A stretch of DNA of 64,000 nt from Betaproteobacteria bacterium (GTDB taxonomy: Bacteria > Pseudomonadota > Gammaproteobacteria > Burkholderiales > Usitatibacteraceae): positions 434,001 to 498,000 of the forward strand of contig JADJMI010000027.1 of assembly GCA_016709665.1 (NCBI GenBank). Reading direction: 5' to 3'. Of this stretch, positions 52,596 to 61,438 are shown piece after piece; position 1 is the first letter of the stretch, and each line of letters begins with the position of its first letter. The translations under genes and the position numbers were made by a program. The notes under the pieces were generated by a model that was given only the letters and a program-made list of their open reading frames with translations, was not told where the DNA came from and ran no database searches.

Positions 52596-52634
52596 GTCCC
52601 GCAGCAGGAGCAGGCGCCAAGGGCCGGATTCGAA

Positions 52635-52661
52635 TAACGAAATTCTCACCGTCGCCGACAG
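52635..52661 (+). promoter_or_regulatory. Sigma28-like promoter upstream of the kinase/regulator pair
   Basis: TAAC (52635-52638) and GCCGACAG (52654-52661) are exactly 15 nt apart, close to TAAA-N15-GCCGATAA. The kinase ATG lies 54 nt downstream. This is the best FliA-type match I found in the window. Confidence 0.5.
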
Positions 52662-52715
52662 CCCGCCATCGCCTGAAATGCGCCCCTTCCCGGGCCCAAT
52701 TCGACGGCCACGACC

Positions 52716-53798
52716 ATGACCGACCCCTTGCGCGTCCTCGTCGTCGAGGATTCCGAGATCGACTACCAGGTGCTGGTCGCCACGCTGCGGCGCGACGGGT
52801 TCCCCGTCGAGGCTTCCCGCGTGGAGACGGCCGGCGCCATGCGCGAGACCCTGCGCGTCGGGCACTGGGACGCGGTCATCTCCGACCACCACATGCCCAT
52901 GTTCGATTCCTTCGGCGCCCACGCGGTGCTGCGCGAATCGGGCCTCGACCTGCCGTTCATCGTCGTCTCCGGCGAGCCCGGGGAAGGCGTGGCGGTCGAC
53001 ATGGTGCTCGCGGGGGCCGACGACTACATCGTGAAGGGCAGCCTCAAGCGGCTCGCCCCGGCGCTCAAGCGCGCCCTGGAGGCGGCCGACACCCGCCGCC
53101 GCAAGCGCGAGGCGGAATCGGAGCTGCGCCATTCCGAGGAGCGCCTGCGCGAGCTCACCCTGCACATGGTCCAGGTCAAGGAATACGAGTGGGCCGCCAC
53201 CGCCCGCGAGATCCACGACGAGATCGGCGGCAGCCTCACGGCCCTCAAGTTCGACCTCGCCTGGATCCGCGCCCGCGTGGAGGATCCGGAGGTCTCCCGC
53301 CGCGTGGACGACGCCCTCGCCATGGCCGAATCGGCCCTGGGCGCGAGCCAGCGGATCATGCTGAACCTGCGCCCCGGCATCCTCGAGGAAGGCCTCGTGC
53401 CCGCCCTCGAATGGCTCACGCGCTCCTTCGGCGAGCGCACCGGTGTCCGGGTGCACTTCGAATCGAACCGCGACCGCTTCGCCTGCCCGCCCGACACCTG
53501 CATGACGGTCTACCGGGTCTGCCAGGAAAGCCTCACCAACGTCACGCGCCACGCCAAGGCCACGCAGGTCGACGTCCAGCTCTTCCTGGGCGGCGGCGAG
53601 CTCACGCTCGAGGTGAGCGACAACGGCCGCGGCGCCAAGGCCGAAGACCTGCGCAAGCCCTCCTCCTTCGGCGTCATCGGCATGCGCGAGCGCGCGCGCG
53701 GCCACGGCGGCACCCTCGAGGTCTCCGGGGTCGAGGGCCTGGGCACCACCGTCATGCTGGCCCTCCCGCTGCCCGAGCCCGCCGCCGCGGCCCCATGA
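52716..53798 (+). CDS. Receiver-histidine kinase hybrid (HisKA_3, NarX/UhpB type)
   Basis: A 360-residue soluble protein. An N-terminal receiver has LVVEDSEIDYQVL and a phospho-Asp in VISDHHMPMFDSF. The HisKA_3 dimerisation motif is AREIHDEIGGSLTALKFDL, and an HATPase domain (about 245-345) ends with SFGVIGMRERA. There is no membrane segment, so it is cytoplasmic and driven by another kinase or regulator. Its TGA overlaps the ATG of the response regulator gene by 4 nt. It is divergent to the che operon. Confidence 0.92.
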   Translation: MTDPLRVLVVEDSEIDYQVLVATLRRDGFPVEASRVETAGAMRETLRVGHWDAVISDHHMPMFDSFGAHAVLRESGLDLPFIVVSGEPGEGVAVDMVLAGADDYIVKGSLKRLAPALKRALEAADTRRRKREAESELRHSEERLRELTLHMVQVKEYEWAATAREIHDEIGGSLTALKFDLAWIRARVEDPEVSRRVDDALAMAESALGASQRIMLNLRPGILEEGLVPALEWLTRSFGERTGVRVHFESNRDRFACPPDTCMTVYRVCQESLTNVTRHAKATQVDVQLFLGGGELTLEVSDNGRGAKAEDLRKPSSFGVIGMRERARGHGGTLEVSGVEGLGTTVMLALPLPEPAAAAP

Positions 53799-54427
53799 CC
53801 CGCATCGTCCTCGTCGACGACCACGAGATCGTCCGGCGGGGCATCCGCGGCATCCTCGTGGAGCACCCCGGGTTCCAGGTCGTGGGCGAGGCCGGCGACT
53901 ACGGCGAGCTCCGGCGCATCCTCAAGGCGCACGCCGCCGATGTCGTCGTGATGGACATCGGCCTGCCCGGCAAGAGCGGCATCGAGATCGTCCAGCTGCT
54001 CGCCGCCGATCATCCGGCGATCCGCGTGCTCATGCTGTCCATCTACCCCGAGGACCAGTACGGCCTGCGGGCCCTCAAGAGCGGCGCCGCCGGTTACCTC
54101 AACAAGGCGAGCGCCCCCGAGGAACTGGTGAAGGCCGTGGAGACCGTCGCGTCCGGCCGCAAGTACGTGAGCGCCGCGCTGGCCCAGACCCTGGTGGACA
54201 ACCTCACGGGCGAGACGAGCGAACGCCCCCACGAGAAGCTCTCCAACCGGGAATACCAGACCCTGTGCCTCATGGCCCGGGGCAAGCGCCTGTCGGACAT
54301 CGCGCAGGCCCTCGCCCTCTCGCCCAAGACGGTGAGCGTCTACCGGGCCCGCATCCTGGAAAAGATGGGCCTCGAGAACAACGCCGAGCTCACCCACTAC
54401 GCGCTCAAGCACAAGCTGGTCGACTAA
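53795..54427 (+). CDS. NarL/FixJ-family response regulator
   Basis: A 210-residue regulator. The receiver has VLVDDHEIVRRG, phospho-Asp in VVVMDIGLPGKSG, and K in GYLNKASAPEEL. The LuxR-type helix-turn-helix reads KLSNREYQTLCLMARGKRLSDIA and then LSPKTVSVYRARILEKMGL. It is presumably phosphorylated by the overlapping kinase. The target genes are unknown. Confidence 0.93.
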   Translation: MTRIVLVDDHEIVRRGIRGILVEHPGFQVVGEAGDYGELRRILKAHAADVVVMDIGLPGKSGIEIVQLLAADHPAIRVLMLSIYPEDQYGLRALKSGAAGYLNKASAPEELVKAVETVASGRKYVSAALAQTLVDNLTGETSERPHEKLSNREYQTLCLMARGKRLSDIAQALALSPKTVSVYRARILEKMGLENNAELTHYALKHKLVD

Positions 54428-54480
54428 GGCCCCGCATTTCCGGCTTTAGAAGCGGTTCCGGTTGTCGTAGAGTGACCACG

Positions 54481-55358
54481 ATGAGCGCGAATATCGCCCC
54501 GGCGCCTGCCCGCCTGCTGAAACCCCTGCCCACGCCGTTGTCGTGGGCGGCGGCGTTGTCGCATTCGGACATCCCGGTCCTCAGGCCGACGGCGGCGGCG
54601 CTCGCCAAGCTCTCCGAGCACCAGGAATCGGTCAGCGCCCACGACATCGCCGAGACGGTGATGAGCGACCCGCTCATGACCGCCCGGCTCTTCGCGCACC
54701 TCACCGCCCGTGCCGGCCGCGGGCGCACCTCGTCCCTGGGCAGCGTCACGCGGGCGGCCATCATGCTCGGCGTGGCGCCGTTCTTCGAGGCCTTCTCCCA
54801 CCTGCCGCACGTCGGCGAGCACCTGCGCGACGACCACGCCGCCCAGCGCGGCCTGCTGCGCGTGGTGGCCCGCGCCGTGCGCGCGGCGCAGTACGCCCGG
54901 GACTGGGCCGTCATCCGCCAGGACCGCGAGGCCGAGACCATCATGATGGCCGCGTTGCTGCACGACCTGGCCGAGATGCTCATCTGGTGCGCCGGCCCGG
55001 CCTTCGCGCTCGACATCCAGGCGCGCCTCGAGCGCGAGCCCGGCCATCGCAGCCGCGACGCCCAGCGCAGCGTCCTGGGCTGCACCATCGACGAGATCCA
55101 GGCCGAGCTCATGGTGCGTCTGCGCCTGCCGGAGCTGCTGGTGGCCATGAACGACCCGGGCGTGCCGCGGGATCCGCGCATGCGCACCGTGTCGCTCGCC
55201 ATCCGCCTGGCGCGCCATTCGGCCACGGGCTGGGACGACCCGGCCCTGCCCGACGACTATCTCGAGATCGCCGAGCTCCTGCACGTCTCCCCGCAGCGCG
55301 TGCGCGAGATGCTCCTGCCCTCCCCGAGCACGCTCCCGCGCACTCCCCGGCGGCCTGA
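54481..55358 (+). CDS. HDOD domain protein; 3' end disturbed
   Basis: A protein of about 290 residues with an HDOD domain (about 15-215), a signalling output domain related to HD phosphohydrolases. The His-Asp pair is in MMAALLHDLAEMLIW, and the N-terminal half has TVMSDPLMTARLFAHL. The domain ends near RVREMLLPSP. The frame then has no stop until 57627, running antisense through the next gene, which is implausible. A missing base near 55325-55355 would place the TGA at 55356-55358 in frame. I therefore give 55358 as the probable end. It lies 53 nt after the response regulator gene. Confidence 0.75.
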
Positions 55359-55392
55359 CCCGGCTCGCGGGAACGCGGCCTGCGCCGCGGCT

Positions 55393-57552
55393 TCACCCCG
55401 CCTGGACCATCGCTTCGCGCGGCGGCGGGCCCGCCCCGAACTTCCAGTCGGCGCGCCGGGGCCCCTTCGCGAGCGAAAGGACGCCGTCGGCATCCAGGGG
55501 CTTCGCGAAGAAGAAACCCTGCATCTGCGTGCAGCCGTTGGCGAAAAGCGTCTCGGCCTGCGCGCGCGTCTCGATTCCCTCGACGATGACGCGAAGTCCC
55601 AGAGCCTTCGTCATGGCGAGCATCGCGGCGAGCAGGGCCTCGGCGCTGGGCGCGCTGCCCAGGTCCGTGACGAACGCGCGATCGATCTTGAGGCGGTCGA
55701 TGGGCAGGCGCCGCAGGTACTGCAGCGACGAGTAGCCCGTGCCGAAGTCGTCGATGGCCACGCGCACGCCGAGCTCGTTCAGGGCCTCCATGCGGGCCAC
55801 GGCGCGCGGCAGGTCCTCGAGGAGGACGCTTTCGGTGATCTCGAGTTCCAGGTGCGCGGGCGGCACGCCGGTCTCGGCGAGCGCGCGGGTGACGATGCCC
55901 GGCAGGTCGGGGTTCAGGAAGTGGCTGGCGGTGAGGTTGACGGCCACGGGAATCGCGCCGGCGCCGGCTTCGCGCCAGCGCGCGTACTGGCGGCAGGATT
56001 CGCCGATGGCCCAGTCCTCGATCGGCTCGATGAGGCCCGTCTCCTCGGCCAGCGTGATGAAGCGGCCCGGCGGCACCATCTCGCCCTGCCGGTACCAGCG
56101 CATGAGCGCCTCCACGCCGGAGATCCGGCCCGTGCGGGCGTCGACCTGCGGCTGGTAGTGCAGGCGCAGCTCGCCGCGCTTGAGGGCGTAGTGCAGGTCC
56201 GTCTCGAGCGCGAGGTCGTGGACGGGGACCGGCGCGGCTTTCTCCTGTCGCGCCGGGGCGGCCACTTCGCCCGGACGGCCACGCAGCGCCGCCTGCAGCG
56301 AGCGGTCGGCCTGGCGCAGGAGGTCGTCGGCGTCGCGGCCGTCCTGCGGCGCGAGGGCGTAGCCCGCGCTCGCACGGGCGAAGATCTCGCGCCCTTCCAC
56401 CACGAGCGGCGAATCGAGCGACCGGGCGAGCGCCTCGCCCACGCGCATCGCGAGGGCGTCGTCCACGGCGCCGGTGAGCACCACGCCGAATGCGCCGCCG
56501 CCGGGCCGGCCGAAGTCGCCGTGCACGCCGGGAAAGCGCTCGAGCGACCAGGCGAGCGCCGTGGCGAGCCGCACCCCGGCCTCGCGCGTGAGGGCGTCCG
56601 CGGCGTCGCGACCCAGGGCCTGCGTGACGGAAGCGAGCCGGCGCGGCTGCACGAAGAGCACGGCGGCGCCCTCGTCCAGGGCCGTGGCCTCGGCCACGAG
56701 GTCGCGGAAGCGCGCGCGGTTGGCGAACCCGGTGATGGGATCGAAGTGCGCCAGGTGCTCGATGCGCTCCTCGGCGTGCTTGCGCTCGGTGACGTCCTGG
56801 AGCACCGCGTTCACCCGGATCACCCGCCCGTCGGCGGCGCGCACCAGGGCGGCCTCCACGCGCACGATGCGGGCCACCGGCTGCAGAGGCACGAGGCATT
56901 CGAAATCGAAGGTGCCCTCCGCCGTGCCCGAGGCGGGCGCGGGGTTGGCGAGGGCCGCCAGGCGGGCGCGGTCGGCCTCGGCGAAGGCGGCGAAGAAGTC
57001 GGGAGGCGACATGCCCAAGGCGCGCGGCGCGAAGCCCAGCAGGCGGGCGCATTCGGCCGACAGGCTCATGCGGCCGTGCGGGAGGTCCCATTCCCACTGG
57101 CCCAGGCGGGCGATGCGCTCGGTGCGGGCCGCCTCCGCCTGCGTGCGGGCGAGGTCCTTGCGCATTCTCGCGGCCCGGATCATGAAGCGCACGCGCTGGC
57201 CCAGGATCGACCAGCGCGGAGGCTTGGAGTGGAAATCCGTCGCGCCGGCCACGTAGGCGCTCTTGATCGATTCCTCGTCGTCCAGGGCCGTGAGCATCAG
57301 GACGGGCACCGCGGCACCACCGGGCATGTCCCGAAGGCGCGCGCAGGCCTCGAAGCCGTCCAGGCGCGGCATCTGCGCGTCCAGGAGGACCACGTCGGCC
57401 GGGCAGGCGGCGAAGCGTTCGAGCCCCTCGTCGCCGTCGGCGGCCTCGACGACGCGCAGGCCGAAACGGGTGAGCGCCGCCACCGTCGCGGTGCGGAACA
57501 GGGGGTCGTCGTCGACGACCAGGGCGAGGGGCGAGGCGATTTCGGCGGTCAT
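55393..57552 (-). CDS. Response regulator with PAS, degenerate GGDEF and EAL domains
   Basis: A 719-residue soluble protein. The receiver (about 8-125) has LVVDDDPLFR and VVLLDAQMPRLDG. A PAS domain is at about 150-275. The GGDEF position reads GGGAF, so the catalytic Asp/Glu are lost. The EAL domain is intact, with GVEALMRW, ELEITESVL, AIDDFGTGYSSLQYLRRLP and IVEGIE. It should therefore be a phosphodiesterase of c-di-GMP controlled by phosphorylation. The ATG at 57552 is chosen because the receiver starts ten codons later; an upstream ATG at 57594 would overlap the promoter-like element. Confidence 0.9.
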   Translation of the reverse strand: MTAEIASPLALVVDDDPLFRTATVAALTRFGLRVVEAADGDEGLERFAACPADVVLLDAQMPRLDGFEACARLRDMPGGAAVPVLMLTALDDEESIKSAYVAGATDFHSKPPRWSILGQRVRFMIRAARMRKDLARTQAEAARTERIARLGQWEWDLPHGRMSLSAECARLLGFAPRALGMSPPDFFAAFAEADRARLAALANPAPASGTAEGTFDFECLVPLQPVARIVRVEAALVRAADGRVIRVNAVLQDVTERKHAEERIEHLAHFDPITGFANRARFRDLVAEATALDEGAAVLFVQPRRLASVTQALGRDAADALTREAGVRLATALAWSLERFPGVHGDFGRPGGGAFGVVLTGAVDDALAMRVGEALARSLDSPLVVEGREIFARASAGYALAPQDGRDADDLLRQADRSLQAALRGRPGEVAAPARQEKAAPVPVHDLALETDLHYALKRGELRLHYQPQVDARTGRISGVEALMRWYRQGEMVPPGRFITLAEETGLIEPIEDWAIGESCRQYARWREAGAGAIPVAVNLTASHFLNPDLPGIVTRALAETGVPPAHLELEITESVLLEDLPRAVARMEALNELGVRVAIDDFGTGYSSLQYLRRLPIDRLKIDRAFVTDLGSAPSAEALLAAMLAMTKALGLRVIVEGIETRAQAETLFANGCTQMQGFFFAKPLDADGVLSLAKGPRRADWKFGAGPPPREAMVQAG

Positions 57553-57590
57553 GAGGCATCCCGGCGCTCGAAGCGGCGCCACCACAACCA

Positions 57591-57617
57591 TCATCGGACG
57601 TTCCGGGCCATCCTTGA
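57591..57617 (-). promoter_or_regulatory. Sigma28-like element upstream of the EAL gene
   Basis: On the minus strand TCAA (57614-57617) and TCCGATGA (57591-57598) are exactly 15 nt apart. The -10 part matches GCCGATAA at 6 of 8 positions. The preferred ATG (57552) is 39 nt downstream. Confidence 0.4.
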
Positions 57618-57643
57618 GCCCGGATAAGCGGGGTGAAACGGGG

Positions 57644-58258
57644 CTAGGCCGGACTTTCCCCCGGCCGGGCCTGGGTTTCGGCCTGCTCGATGAGCGTGAG
57701 GGCGATGTCCTCGACCGGGCGCCCGGAGGCGCGCGCGCGCTCGTGGAGCTTCTCGAGGGCCTCGTCGCAGTTGATGCGGTGGCGCTCGACCAGGATGCCG
57801 ATGGCGATGAGCGACTGGCGCCCCTTGCCTTGCACGAGGGTGTCCGCGAGCATCGCCGCGCCCTGCTTCAGGTGCTGGATGTCGTGCGCGCGCTCCAGGG
57901 CCGAGCGGATCGCCGGGACCATCTGCGCGACGTTGAGCGGCTTCACGAGGAACCCCAGGGCGCCGTGCGACGCGGCCTGCCTCACGACCGCCTCCTCGCC
58001 GTGCGCGGAAAGGAACATGAACGGCACCTTCGTCTCGCGCGACAGGAATTCCGCGACGTCCAGGCCGTTCTTGCCTTCCATCTCGACGTCGAGGAGCGCG
58101 AGCGCCGGCTGGACGTCGACCGCGAGCTTCATGGCTTCGTCGGCATTGCCGGCCACGACGACGTCGAAGCCGGCCTTCGAAAGGCCGGCGACGAGGGTGG
58201 CGAGGATGATCCGGTCGTCGTCGACGACCAGCAGGCGGGTCTTGGCGGGGGCGTTCAT
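57644..58258 (-). CDS. Response regulator with ANTAR output domain
   Basis: A 204-residue protein. The receiver has LLVVDDDRIILATL, phospho-Asp in LALLDVEMEGKNG, and K in GFLVKPLNVAQM. The C-terminal ANTAR domain (about 125-195) has AIGILVERHRINCDEALEKLHERA. ANTAR domains bind paired-hairpin leader RNAs and cause antitermination, as in AmiR and NasR. No cognate kinase is adjacent. It lies 41 nt downstream of the flgL start and 91 nt downstream of the EAL gene's start; the target RNA is unknown. Confidence 0.88.
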   Translation of the reverse strand: MNAPAKTRLLVVDDDRIILATLVAGLSKAGFDVVVAGNADEAMKLAVDVQPALALLDVEMEGKNGLDVAEFLSRETKVPFMFLSAHGEEAVVRQAASHGALGFLVKPLNVAQMVPAIRSALERAHDIQHLKQGAAMLADTLVQGKGRQSLIAIGILVERHRINCDEALEKLHERARASGRPVEDIALTLIEQAETQARPGESPA

Positions 58259-58299
58259 GGCCGTTCCATTATGCCCCAAGGCGACGTGGCTCCGGCGCC

Positions 58300-59499
58300 C
58301 TAGAGGTAGTCGAAGAGGCTGCGCTTGCCGGTCTGCGAATAGGCGGCGAGCGCGGCCTCGAGCGCCATGGTGCGCGAGGCGAGCTTCGTGGCCTCCTTGG
58401 CGTAGTCGAGATCCTCGATGGCGGCGACCTGCGTCTCCTGGGCGATCTCCCGGTCCTCGGCGAGCGCCGAGAGCTTGTCGAGGCGCGAGAGCGCGTCGCC
58501 CGCCTCGCCGCGGACTTCGAGCAGGCGATCGAGCGCCCCGTCGAGGCCCTGCAGCACGCCGCCCAGTTCGCCCGTGCGCCAGGCATTGGCCGCCGCGCCG
58601 GTGGCCGGGTCCTCGAGGACCGCGATGGCGCGCGAGACCCGGTCGAAGAGGCTCGACGCGGTGGAAGGCGACACGGTGAACCGGTCTCCGGCCGCCGGCA
58701 TGCCGGCGATCTCGAACGAAAGCCCGTCGAAGGCGATGGTGCCGCCCGCGGCGAAGGCGTTTCCCGCGGAGACGGTCGCGCCGCTCGTCGTGTCGAGGAC
58801 GTCGTACAGGCCCGCGGCGGTGAAGCGCACCTCGTAGGCATGGCCCGTGAGGCTCGCCGCCGCCGTCACGCGCCCGGTCCCGATCGCGCCCGTTCCGGTG
58901 TTCGCCGCCAGGCCCGCCGTGGCGAAGACGCCGTTGCCCGAGGGGATGCGCATGAAGACGTCGTCGCCGCCGCGGGCCACGGTCACCTGCGCGCCGGGGC
59001 CGACCTCGTTGGCGCGCGCGCCCGCGTCGCCGCCATAGCTCACGGCCGTGCCCGCCTGGACGAACGGGGCCTCGCGGTTGTCGAAGCCGGCGAACAGGTA
59101 GGTGCCGTCGCCGTCGGTCGCGTTGGCGAGGCCCACGAGTTGCGCGAGGTCCCCACGCAGCGCCTGCGCGAGGGTGCGGCGGTCGGCCGCGTTCAGCGCG
59201 GCGTTGCCGGCCGCGACCACCGAGTCGCGCGCCGAAGCGATCGCGTCGACCATCGACCCGAGCGTCGACTCGGTGATCGTGAGGCTGGTCTTCGCGGCGT
59301 CCTGCGCTTCCTGCCAGCGGCCGGTCCGGGCGAGGTCGGCCCGGGTGCGCACCGCGAGCGAGGCGCCCACGGGATCGTCGGCGGCCCGCGAGACCGCGCG
59401 GCCCGAGGCGATCTTCGCCTGGGAGGCGTAGACGTCGGCTTCACGCGCGGTGATGCCGGCGCTCGCGCGTTCGTGGAAGGTGGCGGTCGAGATGCGCAT
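58300..59499 (-). CDS. flgL: Flagellar hook-associated protein 3 FlgL
   Basis: A 399-residue junction protein. The N-terminal flagellin-like D0/D1 part has MRISTATFHERASAGITARE, and GRAVSRAADDPVGASLAVR. The C-terminal helix ends LASRTMALEAALAAYSQTGK. It joins the hook (via FlgK) to the filament. The middle, about 150-270, is a less conserved domain. It lies 8 nt after flgK, as in other flg operons. Confidence 0.93.
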   Translation of the reverse strand: MRISTATFHERASAGITAREADVYASQAKIASGRAVSRAADDPVGASLAVRTRADLARTGRWQEAQDAAKTSLTITESTLGSMVDAIASARDSVVAAGNAALNAADRRTLAQALRGDLAQLVGLANATDGDGTYLFAGFDNREAPFVQAGTAVSYGGDAGARANEVGPGAQVTVARGGDDVFMRIPSGNGVFATAGLAANTGTGAIGTGRVTAAASLTGHAYEVRFTAAGLYDVLDTTSGATVSAGNAFAAGGTIAFDGLSFEIAGMPAAGDRFTVSPSTASSLFDRVSRAIAVLEDPATGAAANAWRTGELGGVLQGLDGALDRLLEVRGEAGDALSRLDKLSALAEDREIAQETQVAAIEDLDYAKEATKLASRTMALEAALAAYSQTGKRSLFDYL

Positions 59500-59507
59500 G
59501 GCGGCTC

Positions 59508-61390
59508 CTAGCGGCCCAGGTCGAGCAGCGTGTCGAAGATCGTCTGGGCGGTGGCGATGACCTTCGCCGCCGCCTGGTAGGCCTGCTGGTACTGCATGAG
59601 GCGCGCCGCCTCCTCGTCGAGGTTCACCCCGGCGAGCGACGTCTCGGCGCCGAGGGCGTCGGCCCGTACGGCTTCCTGCGCCTCGGCGGTGGCGGCGACG
59701 CTCGAGGCGAGCGTGCCGACCTTGCCGAACAGGCCGGCGAGCGCCTCGTTGAGGCTCATGCCGTCGACGAGGCCCGCCCCGGCGATCGCGCCCATCGCGA
59801 GGCCGTTGCGGTTGTCGCCGTTCCAGGCCGTGGAGGCCCCGATCGCCATCGTGTCCCCGGCGACGGGCGTGCCTTCCATCGTGATCGTCCAGCCGTTGAA
59901 GGCGATGGGCTGGCCCGGCGTGTAGGCGAGCCCCGTGGGGTTTCCCGTGCCCGTTCCCGTCACGTCGAACGTGGTGGCCGACGTGAAGCGGATCGATACG
60001 CCCTGCGTGAGGTTCGGGTCGGCCGCGGGCCCGGGGACGGCGAACCCGGTCACCTTCAGGGTGCCGCCGTTGGCTGCGGCGGCCGTGGGGGCGACCGGCA
60101 GCGCGAGCGCCAGGGCCTGTGGCCGCGAGATCGCGGCGGTCATCGAGGCGGCGACCTCGCGCACGGCGTTCACGGTGAAGCTGTCGCCGGCGGCGGGCGC
60201 GCCGCCCATGCCGAAGGCGATGCCGTCCACCGTCTGCGGCAGGCTCCCGAAGGTGCGCGTCACCTGGTCCGACAGGCGCGTCACCGCGTAATTCGTGCCG
60301 TCGAAATCGACGCGATAGCCGCTCGCGGAGAGGGCCGAGGCGTCGGCCACGCTCGCCGTGATCGCGCCGGTGCCGGTGTTGTCGCGGCTCGCGGCCGCGA
60401 ACGGCGCGGCGATCGTGAAAAGGTCCGCTCCCGCCCTGCCCTCCGCGTCCAGGCCCAGGCGATGGCGCGCGTTGTAGGCGCCGGCGGTGGCGAGCGCGAG
60501 GCGGCCGACCTCGTCCTCGACCTGCGCGAGGTCCTGGTCGGCGAACTTGAGCAGGCCCCCGAGGGCGCCGCCGGCGAGCTCGCGCGTGTCGAGGGCGGAA
60601 AGGTCGAGCCCTGGGTGATCCCCAGGACCGGATGGCGCGGGTCGAAGGCGTCGGGCTGCAGCGAGAGGGTCGACGCGCTGGCGCCGAGCACCACCGACTG
60701 CCCGCTGCCCACGAAGAGGCTCAGGCTGCCGTCGGACTGCGACACGGACGTGACCCCGATCGACTGCGAAAGGTTGCGCACGAGGGTGTCGCGCCGGTCG
60801 AGCAGGTCGTTGGGCGGCTGGCCGTTGCCCTGGGCGAGCTGGATCTGCCGGTTGAGATCGGCCACGTCCTTCAATTGCTGGTTCACGCCGCCCACGAGCG
60901 AGCGCAGCTGCGCCTCGACGCCGCGGCGCTGCTCCGCCAGGCGCGAGGCGGCGTCGTTGAACTGGGACGCGAGGGCCTGCGCGCTCGAGAGCGCGCTCTG
61001 GCGCGAGGCCAGGTCGCCGGGATGGCTCGCGGCCGCGCCGATCGCGCCCTGGAACGCGTTCATGGCGGCGCCGATGCCGCCGTCCGTCGTCCCCAGGATG
61101 CCGTTCACGAGGTCGAGCTGGCCGGCGCGCGCGAACGCCTCGCCCGCCCGGGCCGTGGCCGTGTGGGCCTGGGCGGTGAGGAAGCCGTCGTAGACCCGGC
61201 GCACCGTCGAGATCTCGACGCCGCGGCCGAAGAAGCCCGAGCCGCTGAACTGCGGCATGGGCGTCGTCGCGACCGCCACCTGCCGCGAATAGCCCGGCGT
61301 GTTGACGTTGGCGATGTTGTGCCCGGTGGTGCGCAGGCCGACGTTGGCGGCGTTGAGCGCGCTGCTGCCGAGGGTGAGGAGCGAGGCCAT
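59508..61390 (-). CDS. flgK: Flagellar hook-associated protein 1 FlgK, with one apparent frameshift
   Basis: The corrected product is 627 residues. It begins MASLLTLGSSALNAANVGLR with GHNIANVNTPGYSRQ, the family start. The C-terminal part has VNLDEEAARLMQYQQAYQAA, the conserved D0 helix. The frame changes near 60609-60610, in the stretch after PVLGITQ. One missing base makes the N-terminal frame end in unrelated sequence, while LDLSALDTRELAGGALGGLL continues in another frame. It forms the first junction on the hook. The flgJ gene lies 48 nt upstream. Confidence 0.92.
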
Positions 61391-61438
61391 GGGGATCGGG
61401 GTCGGTTCGGTTCGTTAACGGCAATCGGCGCGCATTAC

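Noticed and set aside
55360..57627. Continuation of the HDOD frame through the EAL gene as a fusion protein
   Set aside because: The sequence past 55360 is the mirror of conserved REC-PAS-GGDEF-EAL coding sequence, so a frameshift before 55356 is much simpler.
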